Below, piece by piece: positions 9,823-21,010 of a DNA stretch of 64,000 bases. Below the pieces are notes generated by a model. It was given only the letters and a program-made list of their open reading frames with translations. It was not told the origin of the DNA and did no database searches. Position 1 is the stretch's first letter. Each line of letters begins with the position of its first letter. Made by a program: the position numbers and the translations under genes. Source of the stretch: Mesostigma viride (lineage: Eukaryota > Streptophyta > Mesostigmatophyceae > Mesostigmatales > Mesostigmataceae); NCBI GenBank assembly GCA_009746045.1, contig RPFO01000097.1, positions 102,001 to 166,000 of the forward strand, in the 5' to 3' direction.

Positions 9823-11348
9823 GAATGGGGCACGGGGGTGACGGGGAGGGGGAGGGGAAAAGGGGGGGGAGGAAGGTAGGGGGGGACAGGGGGGAAAGGG
9901 ATTGAGTGGGCTGGATGGCTGCGTAGGTGAGGTTGATGCCTGGATGGGTGGGTGAGGAAGGCGGGGGGGGGGGGGGGTCGGGGGGGAGAAGGAAGGCAGG
10001 TGGCTGGATTGATAGCTGGGACGGATTGGGTGAAGGCTGCAAAAGAAGGCCGGCTGGATGCGTGGGGACCAATGGGATTTGTATGTCGAACAATTAGTCG
10101 ATTCAGACGTCCAAATCGGCTGGGGATCACATTCGACGCTTCGGCAGGAGACAATATTTGCCTTGTTTGCACCCTCAAACACAAATGGCCTTTGGTCTGG
10201 TGGTCCATGGTCCCGAACTGACGGCGCTTACGTCATCGGTGCGGCCTAATCCGCAGCTCACGGCAGCCGATGCCTAATATTCTACTTGACTTTCTTTGCC
10301 CTCCCTTTTCGGGACGAATGGTGGAGCTTGAACGATATCTTTAGGCGTCCTTGACAAACAGCGCGGTGATGTCGAACATCTCGTGCGCCCCTCTTGCAGC
10401 CTGCGTGTCCATCAACAGGCATGATGCTGGCCAAACCGATAGGCTTTTGGCTACGGGTACGCGCCATGTCCTGAAGCTTCGCCACGTGCCAAAACTTATG
10501 TCATTCAGGACATGTGCGCGACGGAGATCATGATCGTTTGCGCTCGGCCTTATATACAAGCACTGTAACAGCCCGAGCCCTGAAGACGAGCGTGCTATGC
10601 AGTGCTTGCTGTTTATCTCGGTTGATGTTGCTAGATGTAGAGCGCAGAACGCCACGTGATTGCCTAATGATAACAGTAATCGAATCATAGTTTAAACGAA
10701 CGTAAACGAACCCCCCCGGATTGTTTACGGCGACTGCCCGATTCCTATCCTACTTCGATCGTTGCAGTTTACCTTGTGACTGATCCGTGTTTGCCTGCCC
10801 AGTGCCTGCTTTTCCCTGTTTACAAAGTTCACTTTTGGCTTGCTGCCAGATGTCACAAGTTGATGGCGGCTATTTCCGGTGAAATGGGTGTTAGTTTATT
10901 TCCATATAACAGTTAAGGTGACCCAGGTGGCGGCTATCTGTGGACGCGCCACAAACTGTGCTAGTCCTGTCACAGTTGTTGTTGTTGTTCCCAAACTGAG
11001 CAGCAGAGAGGAGGGGTGGCATGCCCGGGCAAAATTTTCTGGGACCGCGGTACCAGAGAGGGGTGGCCCAGGGGCTGACGGTGGTGGATTTTCGCTGGGC
11101 CCATGGTTAACCGCGGGGTTTGAGGGTCAAAAACTTGCCGGTGGCGGTTCGTGGGCCCTGGGTGATCAGAACCGTGGTTTACTACACCCCAGTATAAATC
11201 TGCCACGTGGAATTTTTTTACCAGCGCTGTTGGTCACGCCGCGCCGGGTTGGCTCACTTGGCTGCCTGGTGTGCTGTCGGCGCCTCACGGGCTCAGACAA
11301 GTGGGGTACTGTAGCTCTATCTATAGCTCTATCTACTATCTACCTACA
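9823..11348. other. Unassigned interval
   Basis: No gene is recognised. Open frames on both strands are short and show no family motif. A GTATAAATC TATA-like string lies near 11192 without a supported gene downstream. Confidence 0.3.
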
Positions 11349-11352
11349 TTAA

Positions 11353-13074
11353 CCCTTCATTTGTACTGAGTCCGTTTTCGTGGCGCCAGTTGAACTCGCG
11401 CCACTCTAACGGACTGAGTTTGTGGCAGAACCAGGCGCCGCGCCAATAATAATTCAACGGTCAAACCTGGGGGGATCGAAAGATCTAGATGTAAGCTTTG
11501 CCTGGCACTATTCAGACCGTACTTTGGACAACTGGCCAGGGAGATATACTCAATCAAAGTTGGGGCGGTACCATGGTCAAACGGGACCGACGTGAATGAA
11601 AATAATTGACGTCCGCGGCTATGGCGGTGCAGGCAAATGACTGGTACGAGAGCATGGCTTGGAATTTTGAACTCAAATCTTGTTGTAATTATCCTTGAGT
11701 GTTATAAAGGTTATATCTCTGGCCGTGAAGCGTCTGGATGTGCGCAAGTATGTCTCTAGGTTCTAATCGGTGCGGCAGATCCTGTCAGCGGTCAGGCGGT
11801 GACAGTGCGTATGCTACCTGTTGTTCGGCAGCAAACGTCCATATATTTGCGCGTGGATAGACTTGCTACGTTATTCTTGACATGTTTTATTAGCGATGAC
11901 GGCCAGGAAAGGTTCGAGGCTATGTCCGTGAGGTGGGAGTGATGGCTCCCGCACAGCAGGTAATCTGCGGTTTCGACCTGGTACGTATTAACGTGTTAGC
12001 GTTTATACATTACAGTACCAAGTCGTCCTATCGTTTATAAACTAGTTGTAGACATGTAATCGATGGTTTTTGCTTGTCGTTTTGTTGCTTTAGTGCTTGT
12101 ACGCGTTCGCTTGTGATGGTTGGGGAATACCACTATGTCACGCAGATTTTGGACCAGATTTGATTGCTATTAGCTGAGGCTTCAACGAAACCAGTGAAGT
12201 AGCGTTTGGTATTGTCTCTAAACATGGTGGGCTTGATAACGGGATGCTTTTCCCTGCACAGACATAGCGAGACAAGTGGTTTTCTGGCCAGCTCTACTGT
12301 AGGCATTGCTTCTTGGTTTGCTGGCCCAAGTTATCCTTCTGCTTGTGCGTCCATAATGCATGCAAGAAACATGAATGGCCAGGGCCTGCTTGCATGGAAG
12401 CATAACCAGGTTAGTTCTTTTGTTTTTTCTATCATTGCCAATCATTGGAATTGCTTTACAGTGTGTTGGATGCATTGATAATGTAGCTCCTTGTGAACCC
12501 GTTATACGCTTGGTTTGGGGCCTTGGCACAAGCTTTATACTTGTTGTATAGCATGATGTTGTGACTTTAAAGCTGGAAATGTGTTTGGGAATCCATGTGT
12601 GGCCATCTATGATGTTTTGTGCCACGTTGGAATTGAATGCCTATACGGTAATGCTAGCAAGACACCCCAAAATAACTGCACCCGTTATAACGGTCTGAGC
12701 TATTTTGGGCTGTATGCTAGCTAGCCTGTGCAGTTCTATGGCATGTCATGTTGTGAATGCATCTATGGCATGCCTGTGATTATCTTAAACTCCCCTCAAA
12801 GGGCCAGGGTCGGCAGATTTTGAGAAATGGTCCATATTGCATTATATATCTCTTGAACCCCATATGCACCGTACCCCCTTGGGGGGGGTGCTATTTATAG
12901 CAGCTGTGGGGCATAGATATGTGACCAATGACATGACCCCAAAGTTATTTGATATAAAAGCATCCTTGGTTCCAAGGGTGGGCCAGAAAATGTTATTTGG
13001 CTAGATACTCTCATACTTACTAAGATGCCCATACTCAGTCCGTTCTGGCGGTTCCAGTTGACACAATTGAAGGG
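11353..13074 (+). mobile_element. piggyBac-like non-autonomous element, left copy
   Basis: It is flanked by TTAA at 11349-11352 and 13075-13078. The termini are CCCTTCATTTGTA and, inverted, CCCTTCAATTGTG: about 13 bp, the length and TTAA preference known for piggyBac elements. Subterminal inverted motifs (CTGAGTCCGTT and AACGGACTGAG) lie within the first 80 bp. No transposase is recognisable; open frames are short. By eye identity with the right copy is about 97% over the first 500 bp. Confidence 0.75.
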
Positions 13075-13356
13075 TTAAAGACTCGCTGCTGCAGTTAGGG
13101 AGAGTTAGGGCTGATTGTTGCGGGAGAAATGCTGCTGATAAAGCTGCTGATATACACTAAAAAAAAAAACATATCTCAACTCATACGGGATAGAGGCAGG
13201 AGGATGCTAAAAGGCTTCCTAACGGAGGTCGAAAGTCTTGTCTAACCCGCGGCTAAATATATTGGCTTGCGAAAAGGAGGCTATGAGTATTGCCGGCAGC
13301 CAACATCGAGCAGCAAGAGAAGCTGCAAAGATATAGCACCATTCTCAAATTACAGC

Positions 13357-13743
13357 ATGGCCCGCAATAACCCTCCAACCGTGTGTGAAGCTGATGTCAC
13401 CCTGAAAGGCTTGCACTATTACGGAAATCAGGTGGTTCGAAATGATGATGTCGTGGTTTGGTCACGAGAGCCGACCAACGGATATTCTGAGAACGGATAT
13501 GATCGCAATGCGATCAATATATATTCGCCGCCAGGTACCCAAGTCGGGCTGATTGCCAAAGGGGAGGCATCTGTTTTGGCACCGTTGTTGGATGCCGGCC
13601 TCATCAACATGACACTCGTCGGGACAGATTACTTCGTTCCCCATCGTGAGCAAACCTTGCGAGCAACCTTCACCATCGTCAATGGACAGGTCGAGGAGAT
13701 AGCTAGGCAACTTTCTCGTTTTGCCAATTTCCGCCACCTTTAG
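13357..13743 (+). CDS. Stand-alone HIRAN-domain protein
   Basis: The 128-residue ORF starts at the ATG at 13357 (MARNNPPTVCEADVTLKG). Nearly the whole chain matches the HIRAN fold, the DNA 3'-end-binding domain known from HLTF/Rad5 helicases. The visible features are LKGLHYYGNQVVRN, VVWSREPTNGY, YDRNAINIY (the conserved D-NAI core), TQVGLIAKGEASVLAPLLD and a C-terminal strand LRATFTIVNG. No SNF2 helicase or RING domain follows. The frame is open upstream to 13267 without an ATG, so an upstream exon is possible. The ORF sits between the two piggyBac-like elements. The predicted role is binding DNA ends; its link to transposition is speculation. The only alternative is an exon of a larger split gene. 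Confidence 0.7.
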   Translation: MARNNPPTVCEADVTLKGLHYYGNQVVRNDDVVVWSREPTNGYSENGYDRNAINIYSPPGTQVGLIAKGEASVLAPLLDAGLINMTLVGTDYFVPHREQTLRATFTIVNGQVEEIARQLSRFANFRHL

Positions 13744-13817
13744 ATCATGTCCAGGACCTTTCCCTGCAATGGTGTACCGGCAAACATAGTCATATGGTCA
13801 TAGCATCAGTACTGTCG

Positions 13818-14200
13818 CCTCCTAGAGGCCCTATCCCAGCTAAGCCACGCGCTTTATTTAATCATGTACATGTGTGCCTATGATGAGCCACACTCCAGAT
13901 GATGCCTAGCTTTATTTAGTTATGCTATGCCATGCAGAGAGATGCTCTCTGTAGAGAAGCTATGTCCTAGCTCTTGTATAGCCATGATGATCTTCCCCAC
14001 CTATGACAGGCTCCCCTTCGCTGGGTGTTGCCTGAAACTCTGGGTGGTGCAGGTGCCCTAGTGCACCTAGAGCAAGTGTTGTTTACATTCCCACCCTTGC
14101 AGGAAGTAGCTTAGAATGTATGATAGGCCATATGCCCCTTCTCTGGGCTATGTGCTACATATACTCCCAACGGAGTTATGTTACAATTCAATTCAATTCA
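13818..14200 (+). mobile_element. 5'-truncated ORF1-only retroelement tail
   Basis: ATCAGTACTGTCG is duplicated at 13805-13817 and 14201-14213, a 13-bp target duplication. The body matches the 3' UTR at 8116-8410 in reverse (CTTGCAGGAAGTAGCTTAG, then a GGCCATATGCCCC-type stretch). It ends with the hairpin CTCCCAACGGAG (14164-14175), GTTACAATTC and an AATTC tail. Confidence 0.88.
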
Positions 14201-14442
14201 ATCAGTACTGTCGTCAAGCACCCGCTGGAGTATGACCGTCAAGCATCAGGTGGTCGTGAGACCGGCGGCTATCCCGACCGCAATTTCATTTTCGGGAGAA
14301 TAATGAGTAATAACGACTCGTGGGACATCATAATTTACTAAATAATCATATGCCCTTCAGGTTCGGTTGTGTTTGGCGTCCTGTGCATCCGTAGAGACAT
14401 CAATTTCGTGTATAGGCATAATTTATTCCCCGCTTGCCCTTG

Positions 14443-14444
<2 letters not shown>

Positions 14445-14533
<89 letters not shown>

Positions 14534-14592
14534 TCCCTCTCCCTCTCCCTCTCCCTCTCCCTCTCCCTCTCCCTCTCCCTCTCCCTCTCCTA
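14445..14592. repeat. (CT)n grading into (CCCTCT)n microsatellite
   Basis: A dinucleotide CT run (about 14445-14528) changes in register to a hexanucleotide CCCTCT run (to about 14590). Confidence 0.95.
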
Positions 14593-14649
14593 TCCAACGT
14601 CGTGGAAGGACTAGGGTAGTGGTATGTTTACGGTGTAAATAATTATTAA

Positions 14650-16366
14650 CCCTTCAATTGTGTCAACTGGAACCACCAGAACGGACTGAGTATGGGCATC
14701 TTAGTAAGTATGAGAGTATCTAGCCAAATAACATTTTCTGGCCCACCCTTGGAACCAAGGATGCTTTTATATCAAATAACTTTGGGGTCATGTCATTGGT
14801 CACATATCTATGCCCCACAGCTGCTATAAATAGCACCCCCCCCAAGGGGGTACGGTGCAGATGGGGTTCAAGAGATATATAATGCAATATGGACCATTTC
14901 TCAAAATCTGCTGACCCTGGCCCTTTGAGGGGAGTTTAAGATAATCACAAGCATGCCATAGATGCATTCACAACATGACATGCCATAGAACTGCACAGGC
15001 TAGCAAGCATACAGCCCAAAATAGCTCAGACCGTTATAACGGATGGAGTTATTTTGGGGTGTTTTGGTAGCACTACCGTATAGGCATTCAATTCCAACGT
15101 GGCACAAAACATCATAGATGGCCACACATGGATTCCCAGACACATTTCCAGCTTAAAAATCACAACAGCATGCTATACAACAAGTATAAAGCTTGTGCCA
15201 AGGCCCAAAACCAAGCGTATAACGGGTTCACAAGGAGCTACATTATCAATGCATCCAACACACTATAAAGCAATTCCAATGATTGGCAATGATGGAGAAA
15301 ACAAAAGAACTCACCTGGTTGTGCTTCCATGCAAGCAGGCCCTGGCCATTCATGTTTCTTGCATGCACTATGGACGCACAAGCAGAGGGATAACTTGGGC
15401 CAGCAAACCAAGAAGCAATGCCTAGAGCTGGCCAGAAAACCAATTGTCTCGCTATGTCTGTGCAGGGAAAAGCATCCCGTTATCAAGCCCACCATGTTAA
15501 GAGACAATACCAAACGCTACTTCACTGGTTTCGTTGAAGCCTTAGCTAATAGCAATCAAATCTGGTCCAAAATCTGCGTGACATAGTGGTATTCCCCAAC
15601 CATCACAAGCGAACGCGTACAAGCACTAAAGCAACAAAACGACAAGTAAAAACCATCGATTACATGTCTACAACTAGTTTATAAACGATAGGACGACTTG
15701 GTACTGTAATGTATACACGCTAACATGTTAATACGTACCAGGTCGAAACCGCAGATTACCTGCTGTGCGGGAGCCATCACTCCCACCTCACGGACATAGC
15801 CTCGAACCTTTCCTGGCCGTCATCGCTAATAAAACATGTCAAGAATAACGTAACAAGTCTATCCACGCGCAAATATATGGACGTTTGCTGCCGAACAACA
15901 GGTAGCATACGCACTGTCACCGCCTGGCCGCTGACAGGATCTGCTGCACCGATTAGAACCTAGAGACATACTTGCGCACATCCAGACGCTTCACGGCCAG
16001 AGATATAACCTTTATAACACTCAAGGATAATTACTACAAAATTTGAGTTCAAAATTCCAAGCCATGCTCTCGTACCAGTCATTTGCCTGCACCGCCATAG
16101 CCGCGGACGTGAATTATTTTCATTCACGTCGGTCCCGTTTGACCATGGTACCCCCCCAACTTTGATTGAGTATATCTCCCTGGCCAGTTGTCCAAAGTAC
16201 GGTCTGAATAGTGCCAGGCATAGCTTACGTCTAGATCTTTCGATCCCCCCAGGTTTGACCGTTGAATTATTTTTGGCGCGGCGCCTGGTTCTGCCACAAA
16301 CTCAGTCCGTTAGAGTGGCGCGAGTTTAACTGGCGCCACGAAAACGGACTCAGTACAAATTAAGGG
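14650..16366 (-). mobile_element. piggyBac-like non-autonomous element, right copy
   Basis: It is flanked by TTAA at 14646-14649 and 16367-16370 and is the reverse complement of the left copy with scattered substitutions. Both copies share the same ends and length (1717 and 1722 bp). It has no recognisable transposase. Confidence 0.75.
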
Positions 16367-16380
16367 TTAACGTAGGATCG

Positions 16381-16496
16381 CCATGCGTCCAGCTAGGCAT
16401 AGTTCTCAGTCTCACTTAAACAGTGAGACATGCCAATTATATACAAAAAACTGGTACACGTAGTATGAAGTGAGACAACTATGCTTGGACGCGTGG
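16381..16496. repeat. Short imperfect inverted repeat next to the right piggyBac-like copy
   Basis: CCATGCGTCC...GGCATAGTT at 16381-16404 pairs with AACTATGCTTGGACGCGTGG at 16477-16496. GTGAGAC motifs recur inside it and through 16430-16920. It may be a small MITE. Confidence 0.45.
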
Positions 16497-18032
16497 TATA
16501 CTTCTACTTTTTTAACTGTGTAAGGCAAACGAGGCCGCATGTGTACCTTTCTAATTGATCAATTGAATAATAGTTAATTAAACACTGACGTCACTCGATC
16601 CCGTGGGCGGGGGCGGGATCTTATTATTATTCTATGTTGTAGCACTTGATAACTGATAGGAAAAGACCATTTGTACACATCAAAGAGATGTTAACCATCG
16701 CGAGCCGTCCAAAAATGTGTTACGTGAGACAACTATTCCATGTTTACTAAGTTCATGACGGTTAATTAAATTTAGTGTGAGACATTTTTAAGAGACTCAC
16801 TACCATAATAGTGAGTGACTGAGACTGACTTACTATCAATAAGACAACTAATATGACTACTTGCTCGTGAGCAAGACCCCACATGCATTCCATAATTTCA
16901 TATCAAGTGGGACAACTAAACAATTACAAATAAACAACGTGGGCAAAATGTTTCCACACATGCCGGGAAAGCTACAATTACAGGTTTTATTATATGATAT
17001 GCCACCGGTCCACTGGAGTTCTACGTTACGAGACATCCCCGCCTGTGATCAGCGGGTCGTCCATCGCCGCCGTTGTACACGCCGAGGTTGCCGCATAAAC
17101 AATTGCGTTTGCGAAGTCGTTATCGTTTACATTGGCATTTTGCGTCTAGGTTGGTCTCACCTGCGCGGCTGCGCCACACAACTGGATCCAGGCCTATCCA
17201 GGCGTGCAACTGACGTGTCGTAGAGCAGAATAGTAGTAGAAAGTTCAGTTCAGTGGGTAGTAGGGATAGTTACCGCAAATAGGAGTCCGAGGGGGGAACC
17301 ATGGTACCGGCTCTCGGGCTTGCCGGCGGCGGCCCGCGGGTACCACGGTATTGGACGCTACCACGGTACCAGCAGCGTTGGGTGCCGGTTGCGGTCCACG
17401 CGTCGTGGTTGGACCGCGGGCCCAGCCTTTTTTGTCAGGCGGTGGCGGTTTTGGGGACCGCGGACCCTTGGCTGGATGCCACCCCTCCTGCAGCAGAGAT
17501 TCTATGTTGGCCGAGGGCCGGATAGTATATTCAGTATATCCGCACATGGGGCACCAGAGATTCGGAAACGGCCGAGGGCCCTGAACAGCCAACTGGTGTA
17601 TCGCCTAAAGCTGTACTCTACATGTGGGGAACTATCCAATGCTAGGTAGTTGGTAGGCGCGAGCCCAGTCCGTCTTCCCCCCTCTCGCACGCTGCCACGG
17701 CGCCATGGCTAAGCCCAAACTGGCCATGGACGACATAGATGCATATGGCACGTGCGAGGCAACGCCGGACGTGGGCGTTTTCGAGAAAACGACCTGTCAC
17801 TTGGACACCACAGGACAGAAAAGTGAGAAAACGGTCTAGGGTTCGAATAGATTGCATTTCAGCGCTCATCTCAACCATGGGAAGAGCTTTGCCCTTTCGG
17901 GAGCTCGAAAGCTATCGTGGTCTTGCCGAACGATAAAAGTCGAACGACAAATGCCGCCTGGACAGGCAACACTAGTCGGGAAGAAATCGCACGAGGGGAG
18001 GGCAATTGGACATTCTCACTTGCTTTTTCTCC
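16497..18032. other. Upstream region of the nitrate transporter
   Basis: It is mostly unassigned. GTGAGACAACTA-like motifs recur up to about 16920, and GC-rich sequence spans 17290-17480. A 44-codon ORF (17705-17839, starting MAKPKLAMDDIDAYG) precedes the NRT2 start by about 200 bp; it could be an upstream ORF or chance. No clear TATA box or nitrate-response motif was identified. Confidence 0.3.
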
Positions 18033-19697
18033 ATGTCGACCTCCGAGGCTCAAAAGGATTCTGCCACGGAGCCTCGGTTTAGTATCCCCGTCGACTCTGA
18101 GCACAAATCTCGGAACTTCAACATCCTGAAGTTCAGCCACCCGCATTACACCGCTTTCCATCTATCATGGACGTCATTCTTCGTCTGCTTCATCTCGACC
18201 TTCTCGTATGCCGCCTTCATGCAAACCATTCGCGAGGAGATGGGTTGCGTGAACAAGTTCGTCAGCGTCAAGAACGCCAACGGCACGATGGAGATGGTCG
18301 AATGGCACCGGGGCCTTAAGTGCCCGAACTGGATTCTTAACAAGGCCGACATCGCCGACGCCGGCATCCTCGCGGTCACGTCGACTACAATTTTCCGCTT
18401 CCCAATCGGTTTCATCTGCGACCAGTATGGACCCAAGGTCGGCCAAGTCTTGTCGCTCTCCGTGTCCGCTATCTCCATTTTCCTGTCTGCCGCGATGACA
18501 GGCGCCACGACGCTGAAAGTTTGCCGATTTTTCACCGGCGTCGGCCTCGCCATCTTCGTCGTCAACCAGTACTGGATGTCGAACATGTTCTCTCCTAAAG
18601 TCGTCGGCGTGGCCAACGCGACATCCGCCGGGTGGGGCAACGCCGGGGGTGGCATCACGCAAATTCTCATGCCCTTGGTGTTTGACGGCATCTCAAAGCA
18701 CATCGGCCCTGCAAAGGCCTGGAGGGTTGCGTTCGTCATCCCAGGCTCCTTCCACATTGTCGCCATCGTGATGACGCTTCTGTTCGGTCGTGACAACCCC
18801 GACGGCGACCACCGGGCGCTCCAGCGAAAGGGTGTCCAAGTCCAGGACACGTTCCGCACGCTGTTCAAGGTGGCCAGCCGCAACTACCGCACATGGGTGG
18901 TTGCGATGCTCTACGGCGCATCTTTTGGCATCGAGCTCACCGTCCTGAACTACATCCACACCTACTTCCACGACGTATTTGACATCAACAAGATTACCGC
19001 TGGTTACTATGGGTCCACCTTTGGCCTCATGAACGTGTTCGCGCGCGCGTTTGGTGGCATGGGCAGCGATTATGCGTCCAAGAAGTTCGGCATGAAGGGC
19101 CGCCTGTGGGTGTGGTTCATCCTGCTCCTGGGTGAGGGTGCATTCTGCATCGCGCTCGGCAAGTCGGACCACTCGCTGGGCGCAACCATCACCTTCTGCG
19201 TGCTCTTCTCCTGCTGCGTCCAGGCCGCCAACGGTGCCTGCTACGGTATCGTGCCCTTCATCTCCAAGCGGTCCCTGGGCGTGGTCTCTGGGTTTGTGGG
19301 CGCGGGCGGGTCGGCAGGATCCATCATCACCCAGCTGGCCTTCTTCCGCCCCGACAACATCACCCCACAGGAGGCCTTTGTGTACATGGGTATCTACGTG
19401 CTCTGCCTGTCTCTGCTGGTGCCCACGCTCTACTTCCCCCCCTGGGGCGGCATGTTCCGCGGCCCCCGCTACGGCGCGACCGAGGAGGAGTACTACCTGT
19501 CCGAGTACAGCGCGCAGGAGATTGCGGAGGGCAGGGCTGATGCCGCGCGCAAGTTTGCCGAGAACTCGGTGTCGGAGCGGGGGTCCAAGGCCGCGCTGAA
19601 GGCACTCACCTCGGTCGCCACGGACAACGAGGCGGACGGCCCGACGCCACCGGCCGCGACGACCCAGCTGGCGACCCATCCCCGGACGGGGATTTAA
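18033..19697 (+). CDS. NRT2: High-affinity nitrate/nitrite transporter (NNP family, MFS)
   Basis: This is a 554-residue, 12-helix major facilitator that imports nitrate (or nitrite) across the plasma membrane with protons. The start is the ATG at 18033 (MSTSEAQKDS), the first ATG in the frame; the few open upstream codons lack one. Key features are R122 in the helix-2 motif FRFPIGFICDQYGPK, the first NNP signature AGWGNAGGG (199-207), R338 in FARAFGGMGSDYASKK, and the second glycine-rich signature GVVSGFVGAGGSAG (416-429). A long loop at 70-100 precedes helix 2, and a charged C-tail runs from 480 to 554. The gene is intronless, unlike the two other recognisable genes here, and GC-rich. No NAR2 partner is in the window. 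Family assignment is firm; nitrate versus nitrite is inferred. Confidence 0.95.
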   Translation: MSTSEAQKDSATEPRFSIPVDSEHKSRNFNILKFSHPHYTAFHLSWTSFFVCFISTFSYAAFMQTIREEMGCVNKFVSVKNANGTMEMVEWHRGLKCPNWILNKADIADAGILAVTSTTIFRFPIGFICDQYGPKVGQVLSLSVSAISIFLSAAMTGATTLKVCRFFTGVGLAIFVVNQYWMSNMFSPKVVGVANATSAGWGNAGGGITQILMPLVFDGISKHIGPAKAWRVAFVIPGSFHIVAIVMTLLFGRDNPDGDHRALQRKGVQVQDTFRTLFKVASRNYRTWVVAMLYGASFGIELTVLNYIHTYFHDVFDINKITAGYYGSTFGLMNVFARAFGGMGSDYASKKFGMKGRLWVWFILLLGEGAFCIALGKSDHSLGATITFCVLFSCCVQAANGACYGIVPFISKRSLGVVSGFVGAGGSAGSIITQLAFFRPDNITPQEAFVYMGIYVLCLSLLVPTLYFPPWGGMFRGPRYGATEEEYYLSEYSAQEIAEGRADAARKFAENSVSERGSKAALKALTSVATDNEADGPTPPAATTQLATHPRTGI

Positions 19698-20518
19698 CTT
19701 GAAGTGGTGCCCGCTCCCCAGGGGATGGTGATCTGAAGTCCCAAGTTTTTTGGGGCGGGGGAGGGTTTTTTGGTGGGAGAAGTTAGTCCAAAATTTTGAT
19801 TGAATTTTTTCATGGTGGTTCTTTCACTGTGCATACTGTCAAACACCACCCGGTTGGTCATGCAACCTGCATGCATGTGCAGGCCTCCGTGCGCTGCTGT
19901 TCGGGCGTGACCCTGGGTTGGGAAACCTCCGAGCTAGCTTGGTCAAGGCTCGCGTTGGGTTTTTCATGTTTGCCCTTGTGGATGTATAGAGACCTCTGAG
20001 TTGTCTCACTTGAGAGACCTCTGTCGAGAGATGGCTGCCCGCTGTGGGAGTTTTTCCCATGTTTCCAAGTGAACTTGCTCCCATGGGGCCTAATTTTTCT
20101 GTCTCTCGATCCAGTTTTCCAACATTTCCCCCAAATTCTAGCTGTACATAGTTCTTAGCATATCTCCTTGATTGTTCTTAGCATATCTCATGGCCTCGAG
20201 GCCATGATCTCATTTCAATGCCCCTCGGCCATATTTTTTGCCATACGTGAGAAAGGCACATTCCAGGGTTCAAGAGTCTTCCCATTGGGTAATTAATGCA
20301 CGAATGCAAGTAATTTGTATCAAAGAGAGCAATTTGTATATTTATAACTGTATAAAAATGTGAAGGCCTGTTACCTCTGAATGCGCCGTCTGGTGAGGGA
20401 ATACTCTCAGTAAAACAATTCATACATTGACCCAATTTGCAACGTAATTTTGTGCATGGATGCACAGTTAATGTCATTACAATTAATGTAATCAATTAAC
20501 ACCTAACTGGGTCACGTG
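19698..20518. other. 3' flank of NRT2
   Basis: This is the probable 3' UTR followed by unassigned DNA. It contains a short TCTTAGCATATCTC duplication at 20153-20189. No further gene is seen. Confidence 0.35.
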
Positions 20519-21010
20519 GGACATGGATGCCAGTACAGAGTCCGCCAAACTCTGGCTTGTCACTGGAAGCGCGGGCGGTGGGGCTTTGATCATCAAGCAA
20601 ACGGCCATCGGCTTCCCCGCTGGGACCACCCCACCCCCCCTCCTGCTGGACGGCAGCCCCATTCCCCTGGTAACTTGCTTCAAGCTCCTTGGCAGCTGGC
20701 TCCCCTCCACGGCCGACGACATCAACACACGGACACAAGGAGGACTTGTACCTAGCTAGGCGTGCCACTTATCACCAGCACCATCAAGCAGCGTCCCCTG
20801 CAGCTAGTAGGGCACTTGGCTCGCACGGAGCATTAGCCCCCATGGATGGATGGATGGATGGATGGATGGACGGACGGACGGACGGACGGACGGACGGACG
20901 GACGGACGGACGGACGGACGGACGGACGGCCGGACGGCCGGACGGACGGGTGGTCCCACGCCGAATGCTACATTATCTCCCACCGGAGTCATGTTATAAT
21001 TTAATTAATT
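20519..21010 (+). pseudogene. LINE fragment (RT C-terminal piece and 3' end) with an internal array
   Basis: The frame at 20523-20759 contains PLLLDGSPIPLV and FKLLGSWLPSTADDINTR, matching the LINE segment RLLDGTEVPF...FKLLGSWLPDTADDVDTR near 7246-7335 at lower identity; it then stops. A tetranucleotide array (20842-20948) follows, then a 3' end with hairpin variant CTCCCACCGGAG (20977-20988) and CATGTTATAATTTAATT. It represents a diverged sister family. Confidence 0.75.
20842..20950. repeat. (ATGG)n to (ACGG)n tetranucleotide array
   Basis: The repeat unit changes by one base, in register, near 20868, and ends with two GCCGG variants. Confidence 0.92.

Larger units (their letters stand above)
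11349..16370. mobile_element. Composite arrangement: two inverted piggyBac-like elements around a HIRAN ORF
   Basis: Two nearly identical 1.72-kb elements face each other (11353-13074 and 14650-16366). All four outer and inner ends read TTAA followed by CCCTTCA(T/A)TTGT. The outside ends, 5.0 kb apart, therefore form valid piggyBac-style termini with TTAA on both sides. The 1.57-kb middle (13079-14645) contains a HIRAN-domain ORF, an ORF1-element tail and a CT microsatellite. Whether the block has moved as a unit or is two independent insertions cannot be decided here. Confidence 0.6.

Noticed and set aside
11349-11360. TTAACCCTT at the element ends considered as interstitial telomere repeats.
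   Set aside because: It occurs once per end with no tandem array; it fits a TTAA target plus transposon terminus.
12218-12625. A minus-strand open frame in the left piggyBac-like copy considered as a transposase.
   Set aside because: It lacks an ATG at the predicted start, shows no DDE/DDD motif, and only about 110 codons stay open in the right copy.
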